Source: Amborella trichopoda (taxonomy: Eukaryota > Streptophyta > Magnoliopsida > Amborellales > Amborellaceae). From it: a DNA stretch of 64,000 nucleotides. The notes under the pieces are model-generated. The model searched no databases and was not told the origin of the DNA. It saw only the letters and a list, made by a program, of their open reading frames with translations. The position numbers and the translations under genes are program-made. How positions within the stretch are numbered: position 1 is the first letter of the stretch; the number at the start of each line of letters is the position of its first letter. This document shows positions 47,987 through 59,099 of this stretch, piece by piece. Where the stretch lies: NCBI RefSeq assembly GCF_000471905.2, contig NW_006497735.1, positions 863,619 through 927,618 on the forward strand, in the 5' to 3' direction.

Positions 47987-49322
47987 TGCAAAATCAGAGA
48001 GATCTTCAGACGAAGATCTCTCGGATCTGAACACCACAAACTGATTTTAAAAGAAGATAGAGAAAGCGGGGAAAATCGAATTCTGATCTGAGGCCAGATT
48101 TGCTCAGAGACAAGCATACCTGCTCTTAGTGGTAGCGCCAGCATGATCCGAAATATGAAACACTGAATAAAAAGAAATAAACTAACTATTCCTAATTAAA
48201 ATGCAATAAAAAGAAGAAACAAGGAAGAGTGAAAGAAATATACCAGACCGGGCCAGATGGCTCGGAACTCCCGAGGCTTCAAGGCCTGGCCCGTATCAGA
48301 ACCGGTATCCTCTTGTTTTTTTCTCTTCAGGTTTTGACCAGGCCTTGGCCTGGTTGAATGGGTTTTCTTGATCTAAGGATGGCAGAAACTAAGGTTTTCC
48401 TAGGTCTAGGTTTCTTAGGTCTAGGGTTTTACAAAAGGTCTCAAACTAGGGTTTTTTTTTTGAGCTAACTCTTTTCTGACCTAATTCTTAGAAAAGCCCC
48501 CACAAACAGCCGCAAATTTTCATTTTTATAGATTGAGAATCGACTCAAAAGGGCAACTTACTATCACTAGCAAATCACCAGCCTGATATTTATGGGGTCT
48601 CGGGTCTGGGCGACACCAGTGGCATCGCTAGGCCAAAATTGGTCAAATTCAGGAAATTTGACCCAAAATAGTTGGGGGACCTTTGGCATCTAGAAATTGC
48701 CTTTTCCGGCCAGTGTCGCCCATGTCAAGACTGCTCAAAAACAGAAATTTATGATGCAGAGCAGATTCTGGTGCAGTGAAGATGCTGCCTACCAAAAATA
48801 GTTTATTTTGGGTCAGTCTAGGCTTGGTGACACTACCAGTGTCGCCCAAGGCAGAACTGCCCAAAATGGCAGATTCTTGTTCAGGACTGATCAATGAGTT
48901 GTCCTGCCAAAAACTGATGATTTCTGCTCAAATTGGGTTGGGCGACCCCAGTGGTGTCACCCGGACGACAGTTGTGGCGTCGTCCACACTAGTGGTGTTG
49001 CCCAGTCTTGATTGGGTGGCACTACCAGTGTCACCCCAGACCAAATATGACCGAAATTGCCAATTTTCAAGACAGGTCTGTTCTATAGGCTCTTGTGATT
49101 CTTCTTGAGAAAATTTGGGTCAAAACAAGTTATTTTGCTATTTTTAGTGATTTTTTTGGTAAAACAGGGTATCTGTTTGATCATAGGTCACAGGGTAGGC
49201 AGTATGGTTCTGGATCACAGGATAGGCAGAATGGACTATGGTTGGGGGTTTACTAGGATAGTGTGGTACTATGGGTTCAGGAAAACTATAGAATTTGCCA
49301 GTTTTAAAATGGGGTGTCTACA
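47987..49322 (-). mobile_element. 3' LTR (left copy) of the gag-only LTR element
   Basis: 48310-49290 is clearly homologous to 55665-56632 (GTTTTGACCAGGCCTTGGCC, AACTAGGGTTTTTTT, GCCCCCACAAACAGCC, AATCGACTCA, GACCAAATATGACCGAAAT, TTTACTAGGATAGTGTGG). The right edge GGGGTGTCTACA at 49322 gives, on the minus strand, TGTAGACACCCC, a common plant gypsy LTR start. The purine-rich minus-strand tract CCAAAGAGAAGCAAC lies just before it. The left edge (TGCAAAATCAG at 47987) is my best guess only. Confidence 0.7.
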
Positions 49323-49339
49323 GTTGCTTCTCTTTGGCA

Positions 49340-49460
49340 CTTCCTGTCCTTCGAAGGACAGGTGAGTGACAAATAAGCAGACACTTTGGCGTTCCCTGTC
49401 CTTCGAGGGGCAGGTAAGCAACAAAGACGGTGGCATTCCCTGTCCTTCGATGGGCAGGTG
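49340..49460. repeat. Three tandem units built on a 20-bp palindrome
   Basis: CCTGTCCTTCGAAGGACAGG at 49343-49362 is a perfect palindrome. It recurs slightly changed at 49395-49414 (CCTGTCCTTCGAGGGGCAGG) and 49439-49458 (CCTGTCCTTCGATGGGCAGG). Each is preceded by TTTGGC.TTC or GTGGCATTC and followed by TGA.CGACAAA-like sequence. It lies just inside the 3' LTR. Confidence 0.9.
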
Positions 49461-50059
49461 AACGACAAAATAATGCAGAAATTATAAATTTCATCCTGAC
49501 GTTACGTGGTCAGAGGGCGCGCCAACTAATCCCTCTAAGTCATTGCGCTCTTGAGTTCATCTACCTAGGGCATTTTCATCTTAAGGTTTTTGGCATGAAA
49601 TGTCGGTGAGTTACACAAGCTTGAAACTCGAGTTGGATTTTCTGGCCATGCAACTTAACTTCAAGGGTTTTACAATTTCAAATTTCTTAAAACTAAAATT
49701 TTCTTTGATTTCCTTAGGGTTTCTTAAGGTCTTCTATAGGTTTCACCTTTTTAGGGAAAGGTTAGGCCAAGTCAATCCTGAACAGATAGATGAGGCGGCA
49801 ACACGGTGATCATTATATACGGGTGTCCAAGTTCAAAAGACATCTTAGAAATTTTGAAAGTAGAGGGAGATTTGAAATAGAACCTAGAACTTGGACAGGT
49901 CACGATTTTAACAAAGAAATTAAAGTTTTTGAAAACACAAGACATATAGTGAAGCTTTTTGGAATGAGAAAAATATTTTGAAAAATAAATTTTAGTTAAA
50001 AGTTTCTAGCTCCTGCAACCATAGAGCCCTCTAAGAAGTTTAACGTCATGCAGCGATGG

Positions 50060-50400
50060 ACAACACACTCGACCTTTTACGTCATATGGGGCTAGACGAA
50101 TACACCCGGCCTTTTATATCATACGGGGCTAGACATTTTCTGAATACCCACGACTTTTTACGTCATACGGGGTTAGATGTTTTTTTAATACACCCGATCT
50201 TTTACGTCATACGAGGCTAGACATTTTTTGAATATGCCGACCTTTTACGTCATACGGGGTTAGACGTTTTCTGAATACACCTGACCTTTAACGTCATAAA
50301 GGGTTAGACGTTTTCCTATTTCGACTCTTTTACGCCACACGAGTTTGATGTTTTCCTGTCTCGACTCATTTACGTCATACGAGTTTGACATTTTCTAGGT
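50060..50400. repeat. Tandem repeat of about 40-45 bp, eight copies, each with an ACGTCA core
   Basis: The unit reads about CACCCGACCTTTTACGTCAT then ACGGGGCTAGACGTTTTCTG and AATA. Copies begin near 50069, 50107, 50148, 50190, 50231, 50278, 50320 and 50360. Most keep TTTTACGTCATACG, so the minus strand carries repeated TGACGTAAAA. Confidence 0.85.
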
Positions 50401-50539
50401 TGGATTTTGGTTGGCAGTTTAGGCTTATGTCAACAATGAGCATTTTCTTTTTTATTTTTGATTTTTTTTTTTTTGAAATTGCTTGGCAGTTTAGGCTCGT
50501 GGCACGGAGGAGCATTTTCATTTTGAATTTTTTTTTTTT

Positions 50540-51265
50540 GGCTAGGCGACACGAGTGGTGTCGCCCAAGAAAAGAAAAAAAAACAAATTCCTTTTCATTT
50601 TTATTTTTTGAAATTTTTATTTTTGGATGGGCGACATGGGTAGTGTCGCCCAAGAAAAAATATTTATTTTTTGATTTTTATGTTTTGGTTCGGCGACACA
50701 GGTAATGTCGCCCAAGAAATTTTTCTTTTTTGATCTTTTATTTTTTGGATGAGCAACATGGGTAGTGTCGCCCAAGAAAAAAAATTTATTTTTTGCTTTT
50801 TGTGTTTTGGCTGAGCAACACGGGTGGTGTCGCCCAAAAAAAAAAAACATTTTTTTATTTTTTATTTTTTGACTTGGAAATTTTTTTTTTTTTTTTATGT
50901 TTTGGTTGGGCGACACCGGTAGTGCCGACCAAGAAATGTTTTAAAATTTTTGGATGGCCAAGAAATTTTTTTAAATTTTTTGGATGAGAAATTTTTTTTA
51001 AATTTTTTGAATGGAAAAAAGTTTTATTTTTTGATTTTTGTGTTTTGGGCTGGGTGACATGGGTGGTGTCACCCAAATTTTTTTTATTTTTTATTTTTTT
51101 GGATGGGCAACACTGGTGGTGTCGCTAAAAAAAAATTTTATTTTTTTATTTTTTAATTTTTGGACAGAAATTTTTATTTATTTTTTTATGTTTTGGCCAA
51201 GAAAATAAATATTTTTTTAATTTTTTGTTTTTTGGATGGGCGACATAAGTAGTGTCGCCCAAGAA
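50540..51265. repeat. Array of imperfect palindromes (GGGCGACAC..GTGTCGCCC) in A/T-rich spacers
   Basis: About nine copies occur near 50546, 50628, 50692, 50754, 50814, 50908, 51052, 51107 and 51238. Examples are GGGCGACATGGGTAGTGTCG followed by CCC, and GGGCGACATAAGTAGTGTCG followed by CCC. They are separated by 40-130 bp of T-rich or A-rich sequence that is itself repetitive (ATTTTTTATTTTTTGGATGG). Open frames across this array on both strands are low-complexity and unlikely to be genes. Confidence 0.9.
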
Positions 51266-51719
51266 AAAAAAATCTATTTTTGATTTTTTATTGACCCTGT
51301 TTTGGGGATTTTTTCTTTAAAAAAAAAAAAAAACGTGAGTCTTACATTTTAGCTACTTGTGACCCCTTTGGTGGTACCTATATGAGCATGTCGGGTCCTT
51401 ACATGAATCTTCTGGACGAGGAATCATCAAGTATATTTTTTTATCTTTCAACCTCAACTCTTGTACTTCAATTCAAAAGAGAGTTCTCTAGAGTTTCAAG
51501 AAAATATAGTCTTGAAAATACATGATACTGCCCCTGGGTGATCAGAATCTCTTTGAGTTTCTGATTTCGTTCTAACACCATTCATATTTCGAAGTCCAGA
51601 TGATCGAGGTCCTTAACAATATTCCATCAGGCTAATGCTTGTTGATTTTTCTTTTGACACCATTTTGACTCAAGAAGAAGGAGGAGAAGATGTTAAGAGA
51701 GAAAAGATTTTGGAGAATA

Positions 51720-51930
51720 TGAGGAAGGAGAGATCTTCTTCTTTTTCATCGCCCCTGGATCGCTTCGGGTGTTCACCCTAGAAGCCTTTTTTCCAACGCT
51801 TGGGATTCCTTCCGGATATGTAGCCCAATCATTTTTTTTTTTTATAGCTTTGGGGCCCCTTTCGGGTGTTCAGCCCTGTAGCCTTTTTTCCAATGCTTGA
51901 GGTTCCTTTCGAATTATCATTCCAACAGAT
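51720..51930. repeat. Direct duplication within the LTR element interior
   Basis: GCCCCTGGATCGCTTCGGGTGTTCA and GCCCCTTTCGGGTGTTCA each lead into CCCT.GAAGCC or CCCTGTAGCC, TTTTTTCCAA.GCTTG and GGTTCCTTTCGAATTAT-like sequence. The offset is about 125 bp. 51270-51720 and 51930-52500 hold no domain I recognise. Confidence 0.6.
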
Positions 51931-52528
51931 TTATTTATTTATTAATAAGAAAACAATGACAAAGGAAGAGGGGAAGGAGGAAGAAGAAGAGTTAAGGTGC
52001 CTTTTTTTTTTTGCAGCAAATCACCCTAAGATCATATAGGAATTCGATCATCTTTCCCTCCTCCAAGTGGCAGGGAGGTTCTAATGTCAATTATCCTCTG
52101 ATTTCCCTCGCGTCAGGTCGGCATCAATATCTCTTTGACAATAGTTGTTGAATTTTCGTCGAACTTTTCCTTTGAACTGCTCTACTTGAACCTTGATTTT
52201 GGGACAAAAAAAGTCACTGTTAGTTTCCTAATCCCTCAGTCTTTTGCATGGACGGATAAGCTCATCAGGGTTTTCCCATTAATGGAGTACTTTATGTTAC
52301 ACAGTAGGCGTTAATGGCTTTTGAAGTGTGAGGCATGAGTGCCTCATTTGGTTATTTGTAAGGGGTGAGTGATCACCCAACTCTTTTTCGATTATCTTTT
52401 TCATTGCAAATTTTGTGTTGCTTTTCGGAGGTTAACTCCTTAGTAGGTTCCTTCTCATTTCTCCAGCTTAGGTGAGACTCTTGTGCAAGAAGAGTGATTG
52501 AGTTACTATAGGAAGACCTTATGGCATG

Positions 52529-53173
52529 TTAGGAGTTGACAAACAAGGGCTCAATCTCATTAATTTCCCTTGTCGTGCTCTCTTCATGAGAGGAGACTGC
52601 CCCTATTGAATAGTTTGATAAGGTTGCCCTTGCAAGGCTTTCTGTTCCGTTGGGAACTTGTTCCTTATGAGATGAATTTTTTGATATGGGGGTGCCCCGG
52701 CTCCTACCCCAGTTAAGCTCTAGAATTCTCTCCTCTTGAGGAGGTGACCCTATTTGGTCCTCAGCTTTTAATTCCTCGTCCCACATAGGTGGATCATCTA
52801 GGAAGTCTTGTGAAGGTGGCCCAGGTGACCCCCTTACAATTTCTAAAGGTTCGAGCTCTATCGACTCTAGTGAAGGTGTTAAATCTTTGGGAATAGTCAC
52901 ATCTGAGCTTTTTGCTTCTTCACCATCTACAACTAAGTTCATCTCAGAAGGTGACTCAATTAAATCTTCTATGCTTAGCTCCTCATCCTAGATAGGTGGG
53001 TTGGCAAGGAAGTCTGGAGAAGGTTTTCCTTTTAGAAAATCTAATAGATCTTCTTCAGGCTCTTGGAGGTATTGACCACAAGCAAATATGAATTGAGCCC
53101 GGTCATCTTCTTCGTCCCTACGCTCGATCATGTGAATGACAATGTTCCCTTTAGCATTGTCTTGAGCTCCCAT
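52529..53173 (-). pseudogene. Acidic ORF downstream of gag in the LTR element
   Basis: The minus-strand frame from 53173 (MGAQDNAKGNIVIHMIERRD) runs to 52529 with a single stop near 52986. An acidic motif occurs twice: SPDFLANPPI-stop-DEEL (near 53000) and PSQDFLDDPPMWDEELKAED (near 52790). The comparison shows that the stop replaced tryptophan (TGG to TAG). I do not recognise the family. It may be a gag C-terminal extension or an accessory ORF of the element. Confidence 0.55.
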
Positions 53174-53250
53174 CTTTCCAGTCGTTGTGACCGTATTTCG
53201 GGGAGAGGATTTGCATGGATACCCATCTTTTAATTAGGCTCTTCAACAGG

Positions 53251-54300
53251 CTAATTTTTCGGTGGGATAGTGATGTCCCCCCTATCGATTAACCCTTGAA
53301 TGACCCGTTTCAAATGATAGCAATTTTGAGTGTCATGTGCGTGATTCTGGTGCCATTTGCACCACTTGCTCTTGTTCGTGACTTGGAATGATGGCTCGGA
53401 TGGCGGTGGGAGATAAACCATGTTTCTAGACAAGTGTAATTGCAGTATTTTTTCTAACGGTTCTCTGAGAGGAGTGAAATTATCCTCTCGCCTTTGATTG
53501 TTATTTTGAGTGTTGACTCTAGGCCGACCCCTTTGGTTTTGGTTCTGATTGTTGCGTTGGGCAGCTGAATAGCGAGCAGGCCCATTAATGATAATTTCAT
53601 TAACTTGATCGGAGGTATTCCCCTTGTTGTCATTATTGTTTTTGTTTTTATTTTGGGGAGTCGTTATCGATTTATTCTCAAGCCTGGTGCTGAGGGGTGT
53701 TCCTCTAGCCCTTTCATGACGTGCCACTTGCTCAATCATGGAGGCGAAAGAGTAGGGGATATGACATTGGTTGAAGACGTTCCTGTATTCGGGAGCAGCA
53801 TTTTCTAGGGTCATGGAGATTTTGGCTGGGTTCGTGAGTGGACATTCGATGACCCGCATCACGGCTTTGCGGAATCGATTGATAAAGTCCTCAAAGGATT
53901 CTCCTAGGTTTTGCTTTGTTGTGCTGAGTTTGCCTAGAGATAGAGGCCTTAGTATCGATCCACGGTAGTGGGAAATGAATAGGTTGAACCTTTCATCTAG
54001 AGTGATATGTGGTGGAGTACTCATCACTCTTCGATGCCAGTTCAGAGCCTCGCCGGACAACGTTTGCTAAAATATGGCCTTCAGTTGATTTGACCTATCT
54101 CACAAAGGTCGAATGGAGAGGAGGTATGCGTTAACATGGGTATATAAATCGCTTTTCCCGTTAAACTTGTTTTGGAATTCGGGGATTACGAATTGAAAGG
54201 GAAGGTCCTCCATGTCGCTGAGGGTCTCATGAACATAGGCCTTCGGGAGTAAAACTTCTTGAATGCCCATTCTTACAAGCATATCTTGCATTATTTTCAT
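53251..54300 (-). pseudogene. Ty3/gypsy (Tat-like) gag of the non-autonomous LTR element
   Basis: In one minus-strand frame, 54300-54100 reads MKIMQDMLVRMGIQ, LPFQFVIPEFQNKFNGKSDL and LYTHVNAYLLSIRP. Two stops follow, and 54060-53251 continues LSGEALNWHRR, FNLFISHYRGSILRPLSLGK, LGESFEDFINRFRKA and MIEQVARHERA. This matches the retrotransposon gag fold domain. The tail CKWHQNHAHDTQNCYHLKRV resembles the C-x..-H-x..-C basic motif of Tat-like gags. The start may lie further upstream. Only the two stops break it, which is mild decay compared with the copia element. Confidence 0.85.
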
Positions 54301-55090
54301 GGTGCCTTTGTACTAGGCATTCGGCATGACGGTAGCCCACCGGTTGGCGGGTTCCCAAGTTTAGACTGATGAGTCAAGCTTGGGGTATGTATTGGTTCAT
54401 ATGGACCTGAGGTTGATGAGCCCGGTTCGGACTTGGATTGAGCTGATTGCAAGTCTAGGCTTGGGCCAAGAGGGTTTCAAAGATCAGATCGGGTGTGGAC
54501 CCGAACTGGATCAAGGTTGAGCTAGGCACGAGCCCTTCGCTCAGACTAAAAGGAGGCCTAGGTTCGGACCTGGGTGTGAACCTGGTTCGGACCTGGGCGA
54601 GGCTGGGTACAAGCTTGGACTTAGACCCAGAGGGTTTCTGCTTGGACCGGAAACGGATCCGAACTGAGAACTAAGATTAAATAATTGAGATAAGCAAACA
54701 CGACACTCGAAAACTTTTGCCCTAAATTATGGGTAGGATCGGTCTGAGTGGGTTCCTAACTATTGAAATACGGCTAGGCTGAGTAAGTCCCCACATAGGT
54801 TCTGGCTTCCTGCTATAAGATTTTCACTAGGTCCTACTATGTGTGGAGTTGCTTTGAGGCAAAGGATTACGGAGGGGCGCTCACAATTAAAGTTACGCTA
54901 ATCCCAACTGCCTCGGCTCTTAATGCTAGGTTCCCCTCACGTAGTTATTGCGGATTTTGGGGGTTTTCGAAAATATTTGGTTTCCCGAGCATTCCCGATC
55001 AAGTGTGTGCAAGAGTATGTAAAGAAGCACGCAAGCAAAAATAAAGTGACAAGCAATCAAGCACACAATGCAAGAAAGAAAAGAAGTTAG
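54301..55090 (-). other. Internal 5' leader region of the gag-only LTR element
   Basis: It lies between the primer-binding site and gag on the minus strand. 54400-54660 is rich in repeated CTTGGGCC, GGTTCGGACCTGG and GACCCGAACTGGATC-like words, which suggests a local tandem origin. No reliable coding sequence is seen. Confidence 0.4.
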
Positions 55091-55102
55091 CGCTTGGCAC
55101 CA
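55091..55102 (-). other. Candidate primer-binding site of the gag-only LTR element
   Basis: The minus strand reads TGGTGCCAAGCG a few bases inside the presumed 5' LTR edge (minus-strand ...CGCTTGACA ending at 55107). It starts TGG as all tRNA-primed sites do. The matching tRNA is not identified. Confidence 0.45.
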
Positions 55103-55106
55103 ATCG

Positions 55107-56632
55107 TGTCAAGCGATGCGTGCTTCGAGATGAAGCTCTTTCGATAACACAATAAAGATGTAGGGGTAGCAACCTCTAAGAAGATACTTAGTCAAAACAG
55201 TGAAACCATGCACAGTTTGTGCTTAGTTGAGCGTGGCCCGAGTTGAGGGTGGTTCGAACGGAACACAGTTCAAAGAGGGTAAGAGGTTGGAAGCAACCTT
55301 CAAAATATTTTTTTATTTTTTAATTATTTTTTTTAATTTTGATGAAGTAGGGTTAAACTAAACATGACAAAGCAGGGAAATCATGTTTTCTATCAAAATT
55401 AATAAAATTAAAATAACATCAGAAAGCACAAATAGAGCATACCTATCTTAAGCAACATATTTTTTGTATTTTTTAAAAAATTATTTTGACCCAGAAATTG
55501 GTGAGCAACATGTCCAAATTTCCTGGAACAGAGCTGTGGGGTCCCTGGCCCGGGCGACACTACCTGTTTTGCCCAGATTCAGAGCAACAAGTCCAAATTT
55601 CCTGGGACCTCTGAATCTAGGCGTAACAGGTAGTGTCGCTCGGGCCTGGTTGAATGGTTCTCTTGTTTTTCTCTCTTCATGTTTTGACCAGGCCTTGGCC
55701 TAGTTGAATGGGTTTTCTTGATCTATGGATGGCTAAAACTAGGGTTTTCCTAAGTCTAGGTTTCTTAAGTCTAGGGTTTTACAAAAGGTCTCGAACTAGG
55801 GTTTTTTTTAGCTAACTCTTTTCTAACCTAATTCTTAGAAGAAGCCCCCACAAACAGCCACGCATTTTCATTTTTATAAATTGGGAATCGACTCACAAGG
55901 GCAACTTACTATCACCAGCAAATCACCAGCCTGAATTTGTCATTTCTAGGGTCTCGGGTCTGGGTGACACTAGTGGTGTCGGTCAGTCAAAATTGGTCAA
56001 ATTCAAGAAATTTGACCCAAACTAGCTGGGGGACCTTCCTAGTGTCGCCCATGTCAAGACTGCTCAAAAGCGAAAATTTCTAATGCAAAGCAGATTATGG
56101 TGCCGTCAAGATGCTGCTTGCCAAAATCATCAATTTTGGGTTAGTCTAGGTTGGTCCATTTTGGGTTAGTTTAGGTTGGGCGACACTGGCGGTGTCGCCC
56201 AAGCCAAGACTGCCCAAAATGGCAGGTTCCTGTTCAGGACTGATCAATGAGTTGTCTTGCAAAAAACTGACGGGTTAAACTGGGTTGTGTTTCCTGGTCG
56301 ACACTGGTGGCATCACCCATATTGGTGGGCGACACTAATGGTGTCGCCCAGTCTGGGTTGGTCAGCACTACCAGTGTCGTCCAAACCAAATATGACCGAA
56401 ATTGCCAATTTTCAAGATAAGTCTGTTCTGTGGGCTCCTGTGATGCTTCTGGAGAAAATTTGGGTCAAAACAAGTTATTTTGCTATTTTAGTTATTTTTT
56501 TAGTAAAATAGGGTATCTGCTGGATTCTAGGTCACAGGGTAGGAAGTATGATTCTGGATCACAAGGAAGGCAGAATGGACTATGGTTGGAGGTTTACTAG
56601 GATAGTGTGGTCCTATGGGTTCAGAAAAACCA
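55107..56632 (-). mobile_element. 5' LTR (right copy) of the gag-only LTR element
   Basis: The homologous core is 55665-56632 (see the left copy). Homology stops at GGGTTCAGAAAAACCATA, so the outermost ~40 bp of the LTR, including the expected TGTAGACACCCC start, are missing here. The inner edge is set by the candidate PBS. It contains several GGGCGACAC-type palindromes, for example near 56180 and 56326. Confidence 0.65.
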
Positions 56633-56639
56633 TAAAACC

Positions 56640-57860
56640 ATAGGATTTATTTGAGATCTTAGTTATAGATGATGTTGGTTCCAGATCATTGCAACTTTCT
56701 GCTAAGGATTCTACAGTGGAGATTAAGAAGGGTGGGCAGATTCTACGGCCGTAAAATATGAAGATGACGACCGGAGGCGCTTTTTTCGGGAAGTCCAGCC
56801 GTAAGTTTTCGTGGAGTAATTCTAGGAGTAATAATTGGAAATTCAAATTTCAAAATCTTGAAACTCCCAAAATCATTAAACTATGGACTCCAGTTGGTAG
56901 GTTTCCAAAATCATCGGCGGGGTTCTAGAAATTTTTTAAAAGTCATCGGACTGTTTCTATGGTAGGTTTGAGTAATGGTGAGGAGATTAGAAAGGCGCCA
57001 ATCTCGGGAAAATTGCTTAAGTGTCCTTTGAATGACCCATATACCAATGTCTTTTTGGAAGTTGGTAGTCCATCAGGTGTACAATCCTTTGTGCAGAGGT
57101 TTGGATCAGATTCTGATGAGATGGCTATGGGTTTGAGTTCCAAGAAGGTTGGTCATGATGCCAAGATTTTTTACAAAGACCGCGTTACAAATGTGGTGCA
57201 TGTTATCTTTTGGGTCAATCTCCTTCAAATAAAAAATTCTTTTTTTCTTTCCTACCTTTGGAAAGAAGTGGAATTGAAAAGGCAACTTTTGTTTTCTCTT
57301 TCCATCATGGTTTCTCTGTTGTGCCTTCTTGCTCATAATAAACTCTCGTTGTTGGGTTTCCATCAAAGGTTGTCAGATTTGTTGTTGGTTGTTCTTTGGA
57401 AGCTAAAGATGTATCCCCTTCCTTTTCGTTTGGTAGCAGCCAAAGGTCTGGCAAAGAAAACTACGGCACGATTCGACCCTTTGCTGATCGACCCTCTAAC
57501 TATAATGGTCGTAGAACCAGATGAAATTCCCTTGAACCCTTTGCTCCTAGCTGAGGAACCCTACGTTAGTAATAATTTGGAGGAAGCTTTTTCTGATACG
57601 GACTTGGTTCTCTCTGAGTCCTCTTTGGCTTTGCCTCTGGAAGTCCTACCTTAGGTGGAGGATCCTCCATTACTTATTTCAGGGTTGCGTCCTATTAGGA
57701 CACCTGTGACTGGAGAGATGATTACAAACGAGTCTCCTTTAGTGGAAAAAATGATGGATGATATGGGCATGGATGATGTTCCTCTGAGTGTGGTGATGGG
57801 GGATATTAAGGAGAGTAGAAGAGCAAGGATTTTGCCTGACAGAGAGAAGGGGATAGTCTG
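56640..57860 (+). pseudogene. LINE ORF1 remainder
   Basis: The plus strand has a frame at 56959-57654 (MVGLSNGEEIRKAPISGKLL...LALPLEVLP) and a continuation at 57655-57861 (LLISGLRPIRTPVTGEM...). It is rich in acidic and proline residues and lacks a recognisable zinc knuckle. Position between the DUF4283 part and the endonuclease makes it the variable C-terminal part of ORF1, interrupted by stops. The direct join with the 47945 end could not be proved. Confidence 0.5.
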
Positions 57861-58128
57861 AAATAATGGCAAAAGCTCTGCCAAGGATATTGCCTCTGCC
57901 TCTAAGACCCCTGCCAAAGTTCAAGCCCATGGTATCCCTAAAAGAGGTTCATTTGTTGTTGTTGTTGATGCCTTTTGTGATTCGACGATGGTGGATGTGG
58001 ATTCTTCTTCGGCATCATCATCTAGGGATGACAAGCTAAATGAAGCATTGATAATAGAGGACCTGTATTTTGTCATTGGTCCTGATGAACCAGGTTCCTC
58101 CTCTAACCCTCCTCCTTCTGTTTTTTAA

Positions 58129-58740
58129 ATTAACTTTTTATCTTGAAATATAAGGAGTTTAGGTCACCCAAGTAGGAAAAGGGATGCTCTTTTGTTAGTA
58201 GCTACGTATAAACTAGTTATTTTGGTTTTACAATAAATAAAACTCCCTAGTCCCAATGTGTCTGGGGCTCAGTAGGTTTGGGGTTTTGATGCTGTTGGTT
58301 TTTATAGGATTGATGCATGTGGTGTATCTGGTGGGTTTTGGGTTTTATGGGATCCTTTAGCTCTCCAAAACTTTGATAGTATTATAAGGGATAGTTTTTT
58401 GGTTTCGGGCTTCCATGGCTTGAAACTGGGCAGTACATGAAGCTTCTTGAATGTTTATGGGCCTATTGTGCTTTCTCTTAAAGAAGCTGTTCTTAATGAT
58501 CTGAACTCTGTTATTCAGTCTTTTTCTTATCTTGTGGTGGTTGGAGGGGACTTTAACCTTATTCTGTGGCTGGATGAATGCTTAGTAGAAACTTCTATTA
58601 ATACATTAATGAGGATGTTTAATAGGTTTATTGAGAGTAATTCTTTTATAGATCTCTTTATTATTGGATCTAAGTTTACTTGGTCTAATAATAGTATCAT
58701 CTATCTATGTATAAGTTAGATAGGTTTTTAATATTGATGG
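58129..58740 (+). pseudogene. LINE ORF2 endonuclease (EEP family), broken
   Basis: It starts INFLS-stop-NIRSLGHPSRK, where the stop replaces the W of the SWNIRGL motif. It continues GVSGGFWVLWDP, VVVGGDFNLI with the GDFN catalytic motif, and FIDLFIIGSKFTWSNN. This is the apurinic-endonuclease-like domain that nicks the target DNA in L1 elements. Several stops disable it. Confidence 0.85.
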
Positions 58741-59099
58741 AGCGTTTGGAGGAATTTCCCTTAGCCACTGTCAAGTCTCTATCTAGACTGTCTTCAGATC
58801 ATCTCCATATCTTGTAGAATACTGGTTTGTTAAAATGTGGGCCAAAATCATTCAGATTAAATGTGGCCAGGTTGGAGAAGAAAGATGTTGAAATGATTAA
58901 AGGGACTTAGGAAAATATTGTTGTGGACAGTACTTTGGACTTCCAATTGTATAACAAATTGTTGAATATCAAACATAACTGATTGCATGGAAGAAAGATA
59001 ACAAATTTGATATTAAGGCCAAAATTGATGGCGTTTTATCTGATATTGAATTATTATATCATAATACACAGGTGACTGGTGTGTTAACTGAGCAATCGG

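Larger units (their letters stand above)
47987..56632 (-). mobile_element. Non-autonomous gag-only gypsy-type LTR retrotransposon (TR-GAG/LARD-like)
   Basis: Two long direct repeats enclose about 5.8 kb that contains a minus-strand gag but no recognisable protease, RT, RNase H or integrase. Instead, 49323-52500 is filled with palindromes, tandem repeats and A/T tracts. The gag resembles the Tat-like Ty3/gypsy group. The element lies antisense inside a LINE. The LTRs differ in length because the right copy carries extra palindrome-bearing sequence near 55500-55650 and seems to lack its outermost ~40 bp. Such elements are known to borrow enzymes from autonomous relatives. Confidence 0.75.

Noticed and set aside
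50375..51076. Overlapping open frames on both strands in the A/T-rich palindrome array
   Set aside because: The translations are poly-K/F/N-rich low-complexity sequence that follows the repeat period. They are open because of composition, not selection.
50540..51265. CRISPR-like array (short palindromic repeats with spacers)
   Set aside because: The repeats diverge, the spacers are repetitive A/T tracts of unequal length, and this is a plant nuclear retroelement. No cas genes exist here.
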